From Pomacea canaliculata (taxonomy: Eukaryota > Mollusca > Gastropoda > Architaenioglossa > Ampullariidae), in contig NC_037598.1 of the NCBI RefSeq assembly GCF_003073045.1, positions 15,228,486-15,292,485 on the forward strand: DNA of 64,000 nt, given 5' to 3'. Under the pieces are notes generated by a model. That model was not told where the DNA came from. It ran no database searches and saw nothing but the letters and a program-made list of their open reading frames with translations. Positions within the stretch are counted from its first letter, which is position 1; every line of letters begins with the position of its first letter. A program made the position numbers and the translations under genes. Positions 14,076 to 27,354 of this stretch are shown here, in pieces.

Positions 14076-16639
14076 TGCTGAGTTCTCTTATATAACTGGT
14101 TGATGGGATAACATGAGGAAAACAGAATTGGTCAAGATCATAACATCATAACAGATGACTTTAACAGGGGAAAAATAAACACATACACACGTTCTCTCTC
14201 ATCATCAACAACAACAACATCAGCTGCTAAGCAACCACGACCCAGTTAGTTCAAACACAACTGCTCTTACTTGCGTGTAACGTTGTCTTGCGAGTCAATG
14301 ACAGTTATCTTCACACCTGTCGTCACGGATAACGTTGTACACCTGTCTGACAGTCTAGATCCTATGTCTCCAACGTTTCTGGAAAATGATCGCCTCCGGA
14401 ATCACTCCTCTGGCGCTAGGTTGCAGACTCTCTTGCCAAAAATAAAAAAGATAATATCGACTCCATGTATAATTTGTGAATGTATTTCTTTTCAGCACAG
14501 AGACAGAGCAGAGACTTAATTACTCTCTACAGCATACAGTATTACTCTCTACGCCTATATTGTGTTCATTAGACAGAAGTATGTAGACATGACTAGACCG
14601 ACCTCTCTCCGCCCTAGCGTCCTGCTCGGTCGCACAGCGCGAGGTCGCAGTCTGCGAGCTTACATGGCAACTTATATCCATTTATGGTTTGTTGGAATTT
14701 TCTGGAGAGATATTCAATAATCGTTTTATCCTCTAGCTGCATAAATATTTTGAACTGGTCTTGCAGCAGACAGTGCTAGCCCTGAAAGCATTTTCCATGC
14801 GGGAAAGCATCGATCTTTGAAGAGTTCTTTCATCAGATGAAAGTCACATCAAGGAAATAAAATAATTCATGTAGTGATCATATATATACGCCAGACGACT
14901 TCTTGTAGTCTACTCTACATGACTTCACATAGTGCGAAAGTCACTAAAAGGGGGTTAGGAGGGGTCAAAGGTAATTAAAACCTGCAATGATCACCACAAG
15001 CTAATGAACAGAAACTCCAAAAGCATGCTGATTGCATCGTCTGCCTGCATCCTACAGGTAAAAGTTGCGAAAGGCTTTAACACGAGCATTAATAAAGGAT
15101 GAAGACCAGTAAATCTACCTTGTTTCACATGCAACAGTTCTTCAGGTGCGCAGGCACTGGTCTGTCTTTCGGATGTCACACTTTCAAGGTTTTGATTGAC
15201 AAGTCCATTTCTTCTACTACAATGCACTGATTAGAGGAAATAAAATTCATCCTCAGCATACAGGATCCACAGGTTACCTGCCCAAGGTTGAGGCAGTCGT
15301 CCTTATGTCACACCGCCGCTTGTCTGCAACTGCTTCGATGAGTCAGAAGGAAGCGAACAGAACACAACTGGTGAAATGATGAAGTCGTATTCTTTCTGAA
15401 AAGGCCGCACTCTCTTCTTCCTCGAGGACTGCCACTGCAATCATTCCTGCTCGGTATTCAAAATCCCTTAAAACTGGCCAGCGAAAAGGGGTTCGTTACT
15501 GGACCTAAGTACCAAGTATATCCTGATACAAACTAAACCCACCAGTTTCAAAAGTACCTGTTTACTTGGGTAGGTCTTTAAATGCCATATGGTACTCTTT
15601 CTTTGGCGTCCCCGGACCACACCTGTCAGACTTCGATCTTTTCTTTGGAAGAGGACTGTTGTTTCTAAGGTTCTCCTGGGTGCCCCAAAGCTTATCTTCG
15701 CCACAGTGAGCCTCCACCTTCAATATTTTCTCCTGACCTATTGATATTTCTTGTTCTTAGACGCTAAGAGCATGTTCCTTATGTGTGTGGGTGTGCGTTT
15801 TACAAATTTTGTATTGATTATTATTATAATACAAACATTACTATTATTGCTATTGATACTGAAAGTCTGTTTCTGTCTCCTGATCTGTGAAAACCAACAA
15901 ACCTCTTCCTGCATCATACTTTAGCTGATGATCAACATAATATACACCAATACTATGTTCTAAAAAACCTACATCTTGGTGTTTCATTATAAGGAGTACG
16001 ACCTGTGACCCCGGCCGTTACCACTAATCAAGCGCTGAGAGACAAACTAAGCCAAAGGGACTTTCCAGTCTTCCAAACTGAGATCCACGTCATATCCTCG
16101 GCAGAGTGTGACATTATTGGCCATATATTGGCTTTAAGGCTGCTTTGAATGTCACATTCAACTTGAATGACAAGTGCTCTACACAGTTTTGTGTGCAACA
16201 GGCGGGTACAAAATCATCGACGCCAGCCATCTGAGACAGAGCTGCCATATGCTGCTGTGTCAGCACCCACAGTAATTCACTTTTAGTCTCCATAACAATT
16301 CTGCTCAAAAGATGACAAACGATCATATGTTAACATGAAAAATTATTTATATTTTAGACATTTTTATTTATACATATTCACACTGCATTAATTTTTAATA
16401 TTTTTTGAGGTAATCTGTGTTGGCGTTTTTTCTAAACTGGTTTTATGATTTGTCAGTAGAATTAATAGGATATTTTATAACAACAGTTCCAGTTCCTTTT
16501 TCTAAATCAAAAGAAAAAATTACATGCATCCTCATAGCTATATAATCCCTTTGCACACTCATCTACATATATGTGTGCATGCGTATCTGACATGTAGCTT
16601 GCTTTTAAAAATAGACAAGGCAAAGACAGTAAATAACTC

Positions 16640-16645
16640 TTTATT
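16640..16645 (-). terminator. Candidate poly(A) signal for QNG1
   Basis: TTTATT on the plus strand gives AATAAA on the minus strand, about 1.3 kb beyond the QNG1 stop codon. Other weaker signals could be used; there is no transcript evidence. Confidence 0.35.
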
Positions 16646-17959
16646 GTTGTCTTGAGCAGAATATAGCAATTAACATGCATGACCAAATATTGGCTACAGA
16701 GCTACAAAAAGTACAGCTTACTCTCAAACAAAACCTAGCTCTTGTATGTACTATCACTCCCTGAACAAAGAATTAAGTGGTAAAACCTTCAGGGGCTGTA
16801 GTTATGAAGTTGTTCCCCCAGGGGCAAAATAGGAAACTCAAGGAGAAGCATCGTTTCCGAGATTATAAAACGTTTTCCACATGTCACGGATACTACCTCA
16901 TGTTTCTTTAGATTAGATCACCTTTGACACTTTTTTTTTTTTAACTACGGGTAAAACATCCTTTACTTTATAACTGCAGAAAAGGTTGTCCTTGAAATCT
17001 TCATGTTGCCCTAGGGCCTCATAACTATGCTTCATAACTATAGCCTCAGGAGATGGAAATGCAATGTCTAGTGAATTCAAAGCACTTGCAAACCCACACA
17101 GCTGCTATGAATATTATCAAAAACCCCTCATACACAAACTGGGGAAAAAAAATTAACTTGTAAAAGGCAACATAAAATGAGATTGCCTGTAGCGCATTAC
17201 TCTCATATTCCAAGACAACCTTTCAAAACTCTTTTTAAAAAAATAGTCAAATAATATTTTTTTTATTATTATTCTATAGACATGCCTTGAATGAGAAAGA
17301 CAATAGTGTCTTCTCTTCGTCTTAAAAATTGGAATTTGTTTAAGCATCAAAGCTGTAAATGCCCTGAGCAGTTTACATATAAGTAAAGACTAGCTCATGG
17401 AATATAAAACTTTTATGACAAAGCTTCTTAATGCACAGACTAGAGTAGTATCGACTAGGATAGATGATACTGAAAAGAAGACAATTTTCTGCCATCCACA
17501 TGCCATGTCACTATTAACAGATATTGACAATAACACTCAGCATAACACTTTCACAGTAAGAAGAGAAGCAGCAAGGGACATTTCCAAAAGAGCATATTGA
17601 CAATGCCTAGATATAAGAACACTTCTGGTGAATGGTAAAAAAAGAACTTTTTTGAAGACAATGGGAAGAATGTCATCATTAAAACTTTTCCCCAATAAAT
17701 TTACAGAAAGTAGGCACATATGATTTCTGGTTATAGATGTGATTCAAGAGTCCCCATGTATTAATTAGACCTTCCTACCTCTGGCATAACTTGGTTATCC
17801 TATTCAGAAAACTGTATGAGACATAAGTCCAAATTAGTATCAGAAGCAGCCATGACACGTGTGTGGGTGTTTGTGCTCTAAAGCAAGACGATTATGAGCA
17901 GCTCTTACTACAACTGTATATGAATGATTCTTTAACTAAATATAAACAATTGACAAATT

Positions 17960-20900
17960 TCAGTAGTAAATGCAGCGGACTTTGTGGAATGGAATATCGG
18001 CCCATTTCAGCAGCATGATCCCGCCGGTAGTCCCATAGGTAGTGGTCGATAAGGATGGCATTCATTTCAGCACCGGAAGACTTTTTTTCTGCATCAAGTA
18101 ATTTGCGCGCCTCCTGACAGATCAGCTGTTGAGCAACAACATTCCTTGTGAAGGTATAAAATAACAGCAAAAATAATGAGCATTCATTTGTTCTGTTAAT
18201 TAGAAATGTACATACACTATTGCAAAATGTTCTCAAAGGTGCATGTTGCTAGGGACAATAATAATTTGAAATTTAATTTAAATCTTAAATGTGGTGGTGG
18301 TGTGTATATCTTACCTTAAATCTATAAAACCGTCAAAAAACTCCAGTAGATAGTGGTAATTTAAAAATCTAAAGCCAACAAAACATGAAGCTCAGCAAAT
18401 CTTCACAAACATTTAAAATGCAATTGAATCTTTATTTAAAACAATTTTTTGAAGCATTTACTTGAAAAGATTAAACATAGCCCTTCAAGTTTGCTTTTTT
18501 TAAAAGAGGTGGGAATATTTAGGAATACTTTGGAATGGTAAAAATCCTAAAACAATATAAAAAATTTCTCTAAACAAGTAAATCATAATCTTAATTACAC
18601 TAAAAACATCACTGGTCATGCTACACAATTATTCACCCAAATCTGTTTAAAAAGAAGTACAGCATACCTCTGTTACCCAGATGCTACAGCCCCGGATCTC
18701 CATCTCCACTCTGTCTCCAGACTTAAGAAGAGTGTCTGCAGCACAGTAAAAAAAGATCTACTTCAGAATATAGCTACCAATGCTATTTTTACATGCTGCA
18801 CAAGAAATATTAACCAGACAATGAATGTACGACAGAAACACCTGTTTGTCCAGGTACATTAAAAGGTGGAAAATTCCATAAATGAAATCACGTAATCAGC
18901 AAAGCATAAAAGCTGACGTCTGACTGTTTATGGCACTCACCAATTGTCTCCCCTTAAACATAAATAATAAAGAACTTGTTCAAGACACCCTTTACTAAAT
19001 GAATAGCTAAGTTTTAAAATTTACAACCATTTGTTTTATTTTCAAAGTCTACTTTCTTCATGCTTTGACTCTGTTCATGACTATTATTTTCTATCACAAA
19101 TACTATTTGCCCAAAACAAATATCATTACTATGTAATCTGCAGTACAATCATCATCGTTTTTAAAAATTATTCATGGACTTTACCTTTCTGAAGCAGCTC
19201 CATGAGTTCCTTGGAGTATTTCAGAGCTCCAAAATAGACCAAAGCTTGAGGAATCCTGAAGTGGAAGGATGTGATGTTATAACTATTTTGTATGATAATT
19301 ATTTTACTTAAATTGTTCCATTTTGCTATGTAAGAGAAACAAATTTTCTGAATACAGTGACAGTAGCACAAGAACAGATCTCTGAAATAAAAATCATTAA
19401 AACGCTAATTTGAAAACAACTTACAAATTCTTCTGTGTAAAAAAAATCACAAATTAAAAATAATATATTTTGTATATAATAAATATAATTAAACACAAAC
19501 ACACATACACATGAACCGCAATCAATAGTTAGGAGTGTAGAGCTGATTAAAATGAAAAGTTCTCAAAACATTTTTGAAAGATATGGCTGATAAAATGGCA
19601 ATACCTGTAGTCTGCAAACATTGTTATAGTGTCAATATCATGGAACTCTCCCAGTCCTTTTCCTTCACATGCACCCCATATATCAGCAATCAGAATCTGG
19701 ACTCGCTTGTAAAAGGCAACTGTTGACAGCACCACATCATCAAATGTTTAGCTAAGCTGCTGTTTTTCTTTGAACAAATCCTAATAACCAGTCTGTCAGC
19801 AGAGAGAATTAGGAAAAAAATTATGCACAAACCATATTTTCTAAAAAGTTTACATCTGAAGTGTAACAGAAGAAAGTAAGCATTCTGCTTCATAATTGTT
19901 ATTGCCAGGAGATTTGAAAAAAAAGAAAGAAAGGACAATGGCCACCCCATTTCACATATATAGTTTTCTACACTCCAGAAATACAGATTGTGCTTCGATA
20001 TGTGCTACAGAAACTTCTGATGCTTAATCTTTAAGTAAACAGAGACAGCATTTCAAGGATAGTAGGTGCATTAAGGTAAAAATACAAAAACCATAAATGT
20101 GGCTTTTACTTGTAATTACATGTACAACTATATCATAATGCAGCTTTGCAGACCTTTCTTTCCATTAAAATCTGCTATGTCCCTGTATGCAGGAAAGTCT
20201 TTCAAAACGAGCCGCATGAGACTTTGTGCACTTTTATCACACTCCTTGATGCAGTTGACAAAGCTTCCACCATATTTCTAGACAAAGTCAAAACAGAATG
20301 TCTATAAAAATGTATCTAGCAGTTTACAAACTTTCCAGCTGATCAAGTATTTAACTATGATGCAAGACTTAAAATTTTGTTTGTGTATCAGTATTTATGT
20401 TACCAGTTTCTCTCATGTGTAATTTAAAGTAAGAAGGATACAAATATCAATATTGAAAATAAAACCATGCACTTCTTGTCAAACCTACAAACTGGGGAAC
20501 AAAATTCAAGCAGCTTTCACTAAAGCAACACATAGATCAATCTAACAAGTAAAAGGCCTAAAATGCAAAATCTTGACCATGAAAATACTTACCTGCATAA
20601 GAACAGTGCCAGCTTCTTGAAGAACTTTGACTCTCTCATCTATCATTGGCATTTCATAGGGAGAATCAGAGTAAAACAATTGAGTAAATGTCTCTCTTGA
20701 AATGCTAGCATAAAAGCTTGGGTCTGTAATAGGTATTCCTTTCTGTGTGTGAAAGAAAAAAAAGACTATTTAAGCTATCGACTTTTCATTCCCATAGCTA
20801 CTCAGTATGACTGCTTTATATATCTGACCTGACCACTGAACTTGCTGAGGGTGTTAACATGAGATATTACAACAATGCCTATGTTAAAGAATGTATTTGA

Positions 20901-22192
20901 TAATAATGATAATAATGCATAGTGATGACAGTGATGCTACTGATGACATGATGATGATAAAGACAATACATTCGAGTTATGATGTAACAGATCTAAAATA
21001 TGTGGTTACTTAAACATATAATGTAGCTTATGAAATAACCAAAGATGTTTAAAAATGAACAGTTCAATTATTCTTAATTCAGTGTTCCTTTGTTAGAAGC
21101 AAGAAATACTAGGATTGAAATCAGCAACAACTACATGAGAATGATTTTAAATAATCCTTTCAGCATATACTTTTTTTTAATTTGCTCACATCTAATGCTC
21201 GGTTGATAGCAGCACAAAGTGACCAGTAACCAGTGTGATCTGAACCCCCATAACGGACCATGTATTTCTCCTCGTCTGAGGCAGACCAGAAGGAAAAATT
21301 CAATGTGTATCAGCCAGAAATACCCTGAAAATACATAACACATCATCCTAATGGAAAGAACGCCCTTGAAAAGAGTGTGAAAGCATGGATGCATTCATTT
21401 AGTAACAATCTGCTTCATGATAATCTATACCCATCTCTGCCGCAAGGAATTTAACAGGCTGTGTGAAACACAAGCCTTTGTGAATGAGACAATAGGAGAC
21501 ATACTGATATTTATAATGATATGCTGACATTTTACCAATACCAAATAATAGTTTTAAAAAATACCCAAGACAACAGTCCTGTAATTTTTTTTTTGTTTCC
21601 TCTGCAATATTTGCAGGAGTATGAAGAACAGCTCTCTGTATAACTAGTTCAACATTTTACACTAAAGATCAGCACTTTATTCAAACTTCTCTTGTTTACT
21701 TGCTCACAGTTATTTTGATGTCATTCTAGCAGAAATAACTTTGTTTTTGTCAAAATAATGTAGGCTGTCTGCTTACATCTTCATACTTCATTTTCTCTTT
21801 CTTACATCAATCAAACTCAGTTCCTTCTGTCTGAATGGGAAGGAGAAATTTAGACCTACCATTTGACTGCTGCCTCATCCATAGTCTTTGGATTAAGAGG
21901 ATGCTCCTTCCACATCTTAACGCTAAATTCTCCTTTCTTCGCTAAATCCACAACCTACAATGATACAAGGTGGGATGCTTGATAAAACAAATAGAAAATG
22001 TTCCTTCTGTTTTTCTTACTTATGCAAAAGAATCAGTTTGGACAAATTAGGGTGAACATCTGCTATTACTACCCTGAAAACATAGCTTACCAGATGGGCC
22101 ACAGAGGATACCCCGCTGTTATCTATTGAAACATCCTTGCTGTTATTTGCAATAAGCTTTCCAGAATCAAGTGGTGGCAACACTCCTTCCAT
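17960..22192 (-). CDS. QNG1: Queuosine salvage protein (queuosine 5'-phosphate N-glycosylase/hydrolase, DUF2419), nine exons, two frame breaks
   Basis: Exons on the minus strand, in order: 22091-22192, 21860-21954, 21190-21324, 20593-20742, 20154-20277, 19605-19719, 19185-19255, 18668-18735, 17960-18125; all borders are GT-AG. The family releases queuine from queuosine nucleotides so that it can be reinserted into tRNA. Family landmarks are [64 protein letters not shown] and the C-terminal [11 protein letters not shown]. Two indels interrupt the frame: two extra bases (CA) just before NFSFW in exon 3 near 21310, and one extra C in CCC at 18001-18003, 13 codons before the stop. Allowing for these, the product is 340 residues, about the size of human QNG1. 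Because splice sites and motifs are otherwise intact, I favour assembly error over a pseudogene. The start ATG at 22192 gives [12 protein letters not shown]. Confidence 0.9.
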
Positions 22193-22772
22193 GGCAGCAG
22201 TAGAATGATATCTGAACAGTTAGTTCCAAAATAACAAAAGTGAACAACCCTTAAACAGATCAAGTTTGTGCAATATAAGTTACAGATGAGAATTAAACTT
22301 TTAAAACTTTTCCATTTGAAGCATTTCTTTCCTGTAAGTACTATATTATAAGCTACTTTCTGCTTCAAAAATTGTTTTGAATTGGAGGATGGGCATCCAG
22401 TCATTGTTCAGGCCTGTAATGTTCACTAATGTACAGTTCTACACATCACCAATTAACAAAGCTGATTTATCATTCCCAAATGTTAAAATAAACGACAGCC
22501 AAGGGCTGCGTTAGTTCGATATTTTAGAAACGAATCGGATGATAACAGCACAAAGGCAGCTAGCTGTTTGCCAAAAGTTAATGTGAGCAAAAACGGCCAA
22601 GTGGGGCAGCCATAAACTCAAGGTAGAAAGTCTTTATCAGTGTACGTGGTACATTTGATTGCAGTTCTGAAAGCTGCAGCAGTGCAACGCTTTAGGGCAT
22701 TGCATTCAGGACCTCTAAAATGCAATGTTGCACTAGCCTCTGTGTATTAAACAAAATATATACATATATATT

Positions 22773-22882
22773 TTAAATCTGACGAGCACGTAGCCAATAG
22801 TACAGCTCTTCGGCATTTTGATATTCACCCTCTGTAGCTCGATCGGTCCCAGTGATGAAAACGTCTTTCGATGTGAACTGGC
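22773..22882 (-). pseudogene. Possible C-type-lectin-domain exon remnant
   Basis: After a plausible acceptor (TTTCTAG) a minus-strand frame reads DVFITGTDRATEGEY and then ELYYWLRARQ before a TAA stop. The phrase GTDRATEGEY resembles the WIGGTDxxxEGxW region of C-type lectin-like domains, but the expected tryptophan, the WND-type motif and the cysteines are absent. No partner exons were found nearby. It lies 580 bp upstream of the QNG1 start. It may be a relic or a chance match. Confidence 0.3.
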
Positions 22883-23512
22883 CTAGAAATCACAAAGTGT
22901 TTCTGACGATGCAAATAACTGAAGTCTGGATGACCAAGGATATAAATGCACTTGGATCTAATGCTCATTAATCATTCTTTTGCTTCCTGCATGTGCAATA
23001 TTTTAAGACGTTGGCCCTACGAATTTCTTGCACCTTCTAGTGCAATGTACGAGGTCAGGTAGATAACAAACAGTAGTAAAGGGTAGTGAAGGCTGAGGCA
23101 AAAGAGAGGGGGGGGGGTGATTCTGGCGGGAAACTTCATCCAATATCTGCAGACTCGACCGAGAGGCAAAGAACATGCTGACTACAGACATTCATGCGAC
23201 TGTAGACTTTTGCACTTCCGTCACACGAGAGTTCTCGAGTCGTCTGCTGTGGCTGACAACGAATTTGGGAGTGATGATGGGCTAGCAAGAGTTGTGTTGA
23301 CTGAGCAATCTTCCTTCTGCAAAAGTTAGGCCACTGCACCAAAGATTGTGAGTTTAGCTTCAGTACAAATACAGTACAGTCACTTTAAGAAACAGAAGGC
23401 TTTCTTAACTTTATTATTCCGTCCGTGCTGATGGCATTTATCTTTTTTGAGAATCAGTGACTACACTAACAGGGCACGCAACCGTCTAGCTATCATTTAT
23501 TATTTGTTTTGA

Positions 23513-23538
23513 TTTTTTTTTTTTGGGGGGGGGGGGGG
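23513..23538. repeat. Poly-T/poly-G homopolymer pair
   Basis: About 12 T's are followed directly by about 14 G's. There is no associated gene, and its length is likely to vary or be miscalled. Confidence 0.8.
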
Positions 23539-24401
23539 TAAAGTGCCTTTAATGATGGGGTAATAAAACGTGACAAAAATCAATATTATAATTATGATAT
23601 ATATTATTCTATTACTTTACATAGTTGTCTTTACTCGCAGAATGATTGTAACTCCAGTGTCAACAAAGACCATGTCAATATCATCGGTGCTTGCATGCTT
23701 ACTTCCTCTCTTATCTATTTCCTTTGGTTGGTTGATTTGGCAGGAAAGTGTTTCAACCAAGAGGTGATGTCCTCATCCCCGGCGGTTAGGATACCCTGGT
23801 TAGTAGAGTGAGGTCTTTTGGCTATAGGTTGGGGTGGGTGGGTAGAGCAGGGGCCAGTAGTCTTTAATTGGACCGGTCAGTCTGGCAAAATGTGAAGCGC
23901 ACAAGTTTTTTTTATTTGTTTGTTTTTAACCTAGATTCATTTTATTGAATACAACTTGTTAGAAATCGTCAACACGTAACAATCACACAAATAGAGAACA
24001 TGGAATAGAGAACATGGAAAACGATTAGCTGGAACAGATGATGGATGAGTGTAAGCAATTTGACTGGTATTCACTCGCGTACAGATATATAAACTGATGC
24101 TACACAGTTGCTTATTTCTATCCATGGCCTTAATGCTGACTTCTATATAACTCAGGAACTGCTTTCGATGGAGTCAATGTAAAACACTTCAACAGGTGGG
24201 GATTTGCTTATAAAAGTGAAAGGGTGCATCGAGAAGCATGGACTTCTTCTCTGAGTTCATGGTGTCTGTAAGCACCATTATATTATAATCCTATGGCCAC
24301 TTTCCGCAAAGTAGGTACCATGATGATCAGGATATTATGCCTAACACTGAGAACCGGAAGAAGAAAAATACTTTGCTGTTAATTACTCTTTTCAAGCTTT
24401 C

Positions 24402-24407
24402 TTTATT
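24402..24407 (-). terminator. Poly(A) signal of the serine protease gene
   Basis: AATAAA on the minus strand (TTTATT on plus) lies 178 bp beyond the protease stop codon, a usual 3'UTR length. Confidence 0.55.
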
Positions 24408-24584
24408 CATATCTCAGTAAGACTTTATCTTGACAGTGAATACAACATAAAATATTATGCATTCCACTTATCAGTCATCGGCCTAACTCCAAGCCTTGTC
24501 CAGGCTGACAAAACATGTTATTTCCACTCTCTTCATCCTAGAAAAAATCGCTGGAGATCTTCCCTCTGGTTTTTTTTTTTTAAC

Positions 24585-27284
24585 TTAGATGTTTGACTGG
24601 ATCCAGCTCAGGAAGGAGCTGACACGAGTGTACACACTCGGATATTTCGTGTCGCACCCAGAACGGCCCCAGCTGGTCAAGCCGACCACCTTGTAGTTGC
24701 CAGTATCTTTGTCAAGACGGTCATGGGGCCACCGCTGTCACCCTGAAGACGAACAATGAGTGTGTTTGTACATTTTCAGAATCTTCTGTTTTCTGTTAGC
24801 TATATAGAAGAATTCCACACACACACACACATGCACGCACACACTCTTTTTCTTTCAGACTTGTACAGCCACCCATGATGAATGTCTCAGGTCATGGCCG
24901 GGCCTCACAGTGAGATACCTCGAGCTTGAGCTACAGAGAATATAGAGAAAGAGAAGTTCCAGAGAGAAAGAGTGAACAGTCCTCACGTTGCAGGCACCGT
25001 GGACGCCGGTGGGGTCCAGCACGCAGATGTGCGAGGCCCTGATGGGGTTAATAATCCCAATGATGCTGTGAGCCGTGCCGCACTGTGTGTTGGTGATTAC
25101 AGGGATGTCCGCTTTCTTCAGCAGAGTGGGCAGTGGACCATTGCCTGTAGGTAAGATGCCATTCGGTCAGGGATCACTGAAGCAGTTAAATCTTTGCATA
25201 ACCGAGGAGAAGAGAGTTTCAATAAGAAAACTGTGAAAAGGTCGGTTCAGACGGATGACAGACAGACACACACACACAGACGTTTGCTCACCGTACAGCC
25301 GGCCCCAGCCAGAGATTCGTGCGTCCTTCACGTAAGTCTTGGTGTTGTCCCGCGGAAGACGTGCGGGCTGGCACGAGGCGTCGAAGTCGAAGGGGATGTC
25401 AAACTTGATGACGGCGATGTCGTTGGGGTAGCCGAAGGCGTTGGCATCATAGCTTGGATGCTGACGAAGGCCAGAAAACACATTGTGTAAAGACACCGAG
25501 CGAAACCTGATTACTTGGCGACCATATGGTGATGGAATCGTATGTGCATGCGTGCGTGAGTATGCAGGTTTTTCTCTGTGTGTGTATGTGTGTGTGTGTG
25601 TTTTCTTAAATTTACTTAAAAACGTGTGACAGTCGAGTGACTAGTGTTCAACCCCAGAACTGACTGTGTTTGAGTGATTGGCTAGTTTTTACACACTAGA
25701 ATTACTATCTAAATTTTTTCTCGCCTAGTTTATTCACTTTCAATTCATCTTAAATTCCATGAAAAATAAAACATTCTCCGAAGACATGTTCCTGATGTTA
25801 CAGCGTTTACGGAACACTCAAACAGTCAGTTCAACGAAGATCTTACCTTGGTTATTTTTGATGCCACGCGGCGCTGACCATCGTCTGTGAGTGAATGAAG
25901 GCCACAAACCACGGCAAACCTGTTCACCTCACTAAGAAGCACAAAGACACGCATGAGTGGTCTCTCACTCTATCTCACACACACACACACACACGCACAA
26001 GCATACACAATCTTTCTAAAGGCTAATTCTACGTTATTATAGGAAGTACTTTTATCAAAAATTGTTTCTTATATAGCCCCTTGCTTCATTATTATAGGCT
26101 CATCCGTATGTTCCAACGATTAAACAATTCATGCGTTTGTCAGCCATTGTTTTCTTTCTCTATTCTAATAAAAGGTGGCATGAGAGTGCCGTGCTTAGTT
26201 ACATGGTCAGACCAGACTCCTCACCTGAAATACTTACTAGCCAGAAAAGTCAACGCAGTGGGCTGCTGTGATGGCGGCGTTGGCACTGACGACGGCGGCG
26301 CCACAGATGTGCGAGCCGTCAAGCTGCAGCGACAGTTGCCATGGAAACTCGTTCTTGTCAGCTACTATCCCCTGCACGATGCGCGGGTTGATGGAGTTGC
26401 AGGCTGCGGACATCAACTACCGACTATAGTATATGCTATATGCATACACGGGCTATAGTACATCACACAAAACTACATTAAGCTGACTTGAGTACAATGT
26501 GCTGATGAACGGGGAGAGGGCTCAGGGAAGGGGTACGGTTTTGTGCGGAGGGGTGGGAAGATGCTAATCAAAAGAAAGCAGGACAACCGATGCTTTCCTC
26601 AAAGTAGAAGTTACCTGGAAACTACTGGCAATGACTATAGGAGTGAAGAAAATGTTATTTTGCTGCTTACAATGGACTAAACGGTATGATAATGACTAAA
26701 CCATGTGTTTCGGGTGGGAATGTGACTGACGATCGAGGACCTGGGGTATGACTGTAACATTAAACTTCGTCTTTATTTCAATCTCCAACGTAACCACCGA
26801 TTCTGCGATGACTAGTATGTGAAAACAGTCTAACAATTTTAAATCCCGCGGCAAAATACACTGAATTTTATTTCTTCTTTCCATTTTATGAATTCTGGCA
26901 TCGCGCTGTCGTTTACAGACGCTATATAATTTGTCAATAAAAAACAAAAATTGAAATTGTTTGTTAGTATTTTATGCTGTGCCAGCAACTAAGGATATAT
27001 CACGGCAAGGTAGCCTGCCCTGTAAACAGATGCCACATGCAGAGAAATAACAGCGTGCCTGAGACGAGAACTGAACTCAGGACACCCAACCCTCACTGTA
27101 TTGGTGACAGGCGCTAAACGTTGCGCCACGGGACCGCCCTGGCAGACAGGAAAGGACCGTGAAAAGAGGAAATGCACGTGCAGCAACACTTGCATGGTGA
27201 GGAATGGAGGTAAGTCAGACGACGGCTGTCTGAAGACTTACCTGCGGCGGCGAAGAGAGCGGCAAAGAAGAGGATCGAAAGCAT
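24585..27284 (-). CDS. Secreted chymotrypsin/elastase-like serine protease (S1A), six exons, one frame break
   Basis: Exons on minus: 27242-27284, 26238-26403, 25847-25931, 25292-25460, 24987-25144, 24585-24742. The product is 259 residues once one missing base is allowed for. Residues 1-15 (MLSILFFAALFAAA...) form a signal peptide. A short propeptide ends at Arg22, cleaved before IVQG. The catalytic triad is His63 (ITAAHC), Asp112 (NDIAVIKF) and Ser210 (GDSGGP). The position equivalent to chymotrypsin 189 is Gly (GACNGDSGG), so trypsin-like Arg/Lys specificity is not expected; chymotrypsin- or elastase-like cleavage is the inference. In the last exon one base is missing after GDSGGPMTV, near 24716; beyond it the frame reads VVGLTSWGRSGC and YPSVYTRVSSFLSWIQ normally to TAA. 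Probable role: extracellular digestion. Confidence 0.92.
26960..27142 (-). mobile_element. tRNA-derived SINE in intron 1 of the serine protease
   Basis: Read on the minus strand, the element starts GGCGGTCCCGTGGCGCAACG. This includes an A-box-like TGGCGCAACGTTTAGC, followed by a B-box-like GAGTTCAGTTCTC, the core GCATGTGGCATCTGTTTACA and the tail GTTGCTGGCACAGCATAAAA. Both RNA polymerase III boxes are present, so this copy has a complete head. It shares core and tail with 7186-7437 and its tail with 54318-54352. Confidence 0.8.
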
Positions 27285-27346
27285 TGTGGCTGCCGATCCC
27301 GGATCAAATCCCAATCAGTTACGGGTCCGCACGAATCCGACTTAGG

Positions 27347-27354
27347 TTTTTATA
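27347..27354 (-). promoter_or_regulatory. TATA box of the serine protease gene
   Basis: TATAAAAAC on the minus strand lies about 65 bp upstream of the initiation codon at 27284. That leaves room for a 5'UTR of roughly 30-40 nt, as is common for highly expressed digestive protease genes. Confidence 0.6.

Larger units (their letters stand above)
1..16639. other. Gene-poor, AT-rich stretch with scattered repeats
   Basis: No run of exons with matching splice sites and a recognisable protein could be assembled here on either strand. Open frames are short, low in complexity or begin at non-ATG codons. Supported contents are listed separately: degenerate tandem repeats near 1.7, 2.1 and 8.45 kb, a MITE at 5.7 kb, a possible small ORF at 6.13 kb, a SINE at 7.2-7.4 kb and a GC-rich island at 12.3 kb. 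CA/GT and poly-T/poly-A microsatellites also occur, for example near 4.04, 7.3, 10.37 and 14.05 kb. A promoter or a single large intron of a gene lying outside the window cannot be excluded. Confidence 0.7.
22193..24401. other. Intergenic region between the protease and QNG1
   Basis: Apart from the possible lectin-like remnant at 22.8 kb and the poly-T/poly-G tract at 23513-23538, nothing coding is seen. The 300 bp next to 22192 should hold the QNG1 promoter and 5'UTR, but no TATA box is obvious. Confidence 0.5.

Noticed and set aside
15468-15760. Minus-strand frames with a basic, nuclear-signal-like stretch (PKKRSKSD)
   Set aside because: No ATG, no convincing acceptor, stop codons at both ends and two competing open frames; not enough to call an exon.
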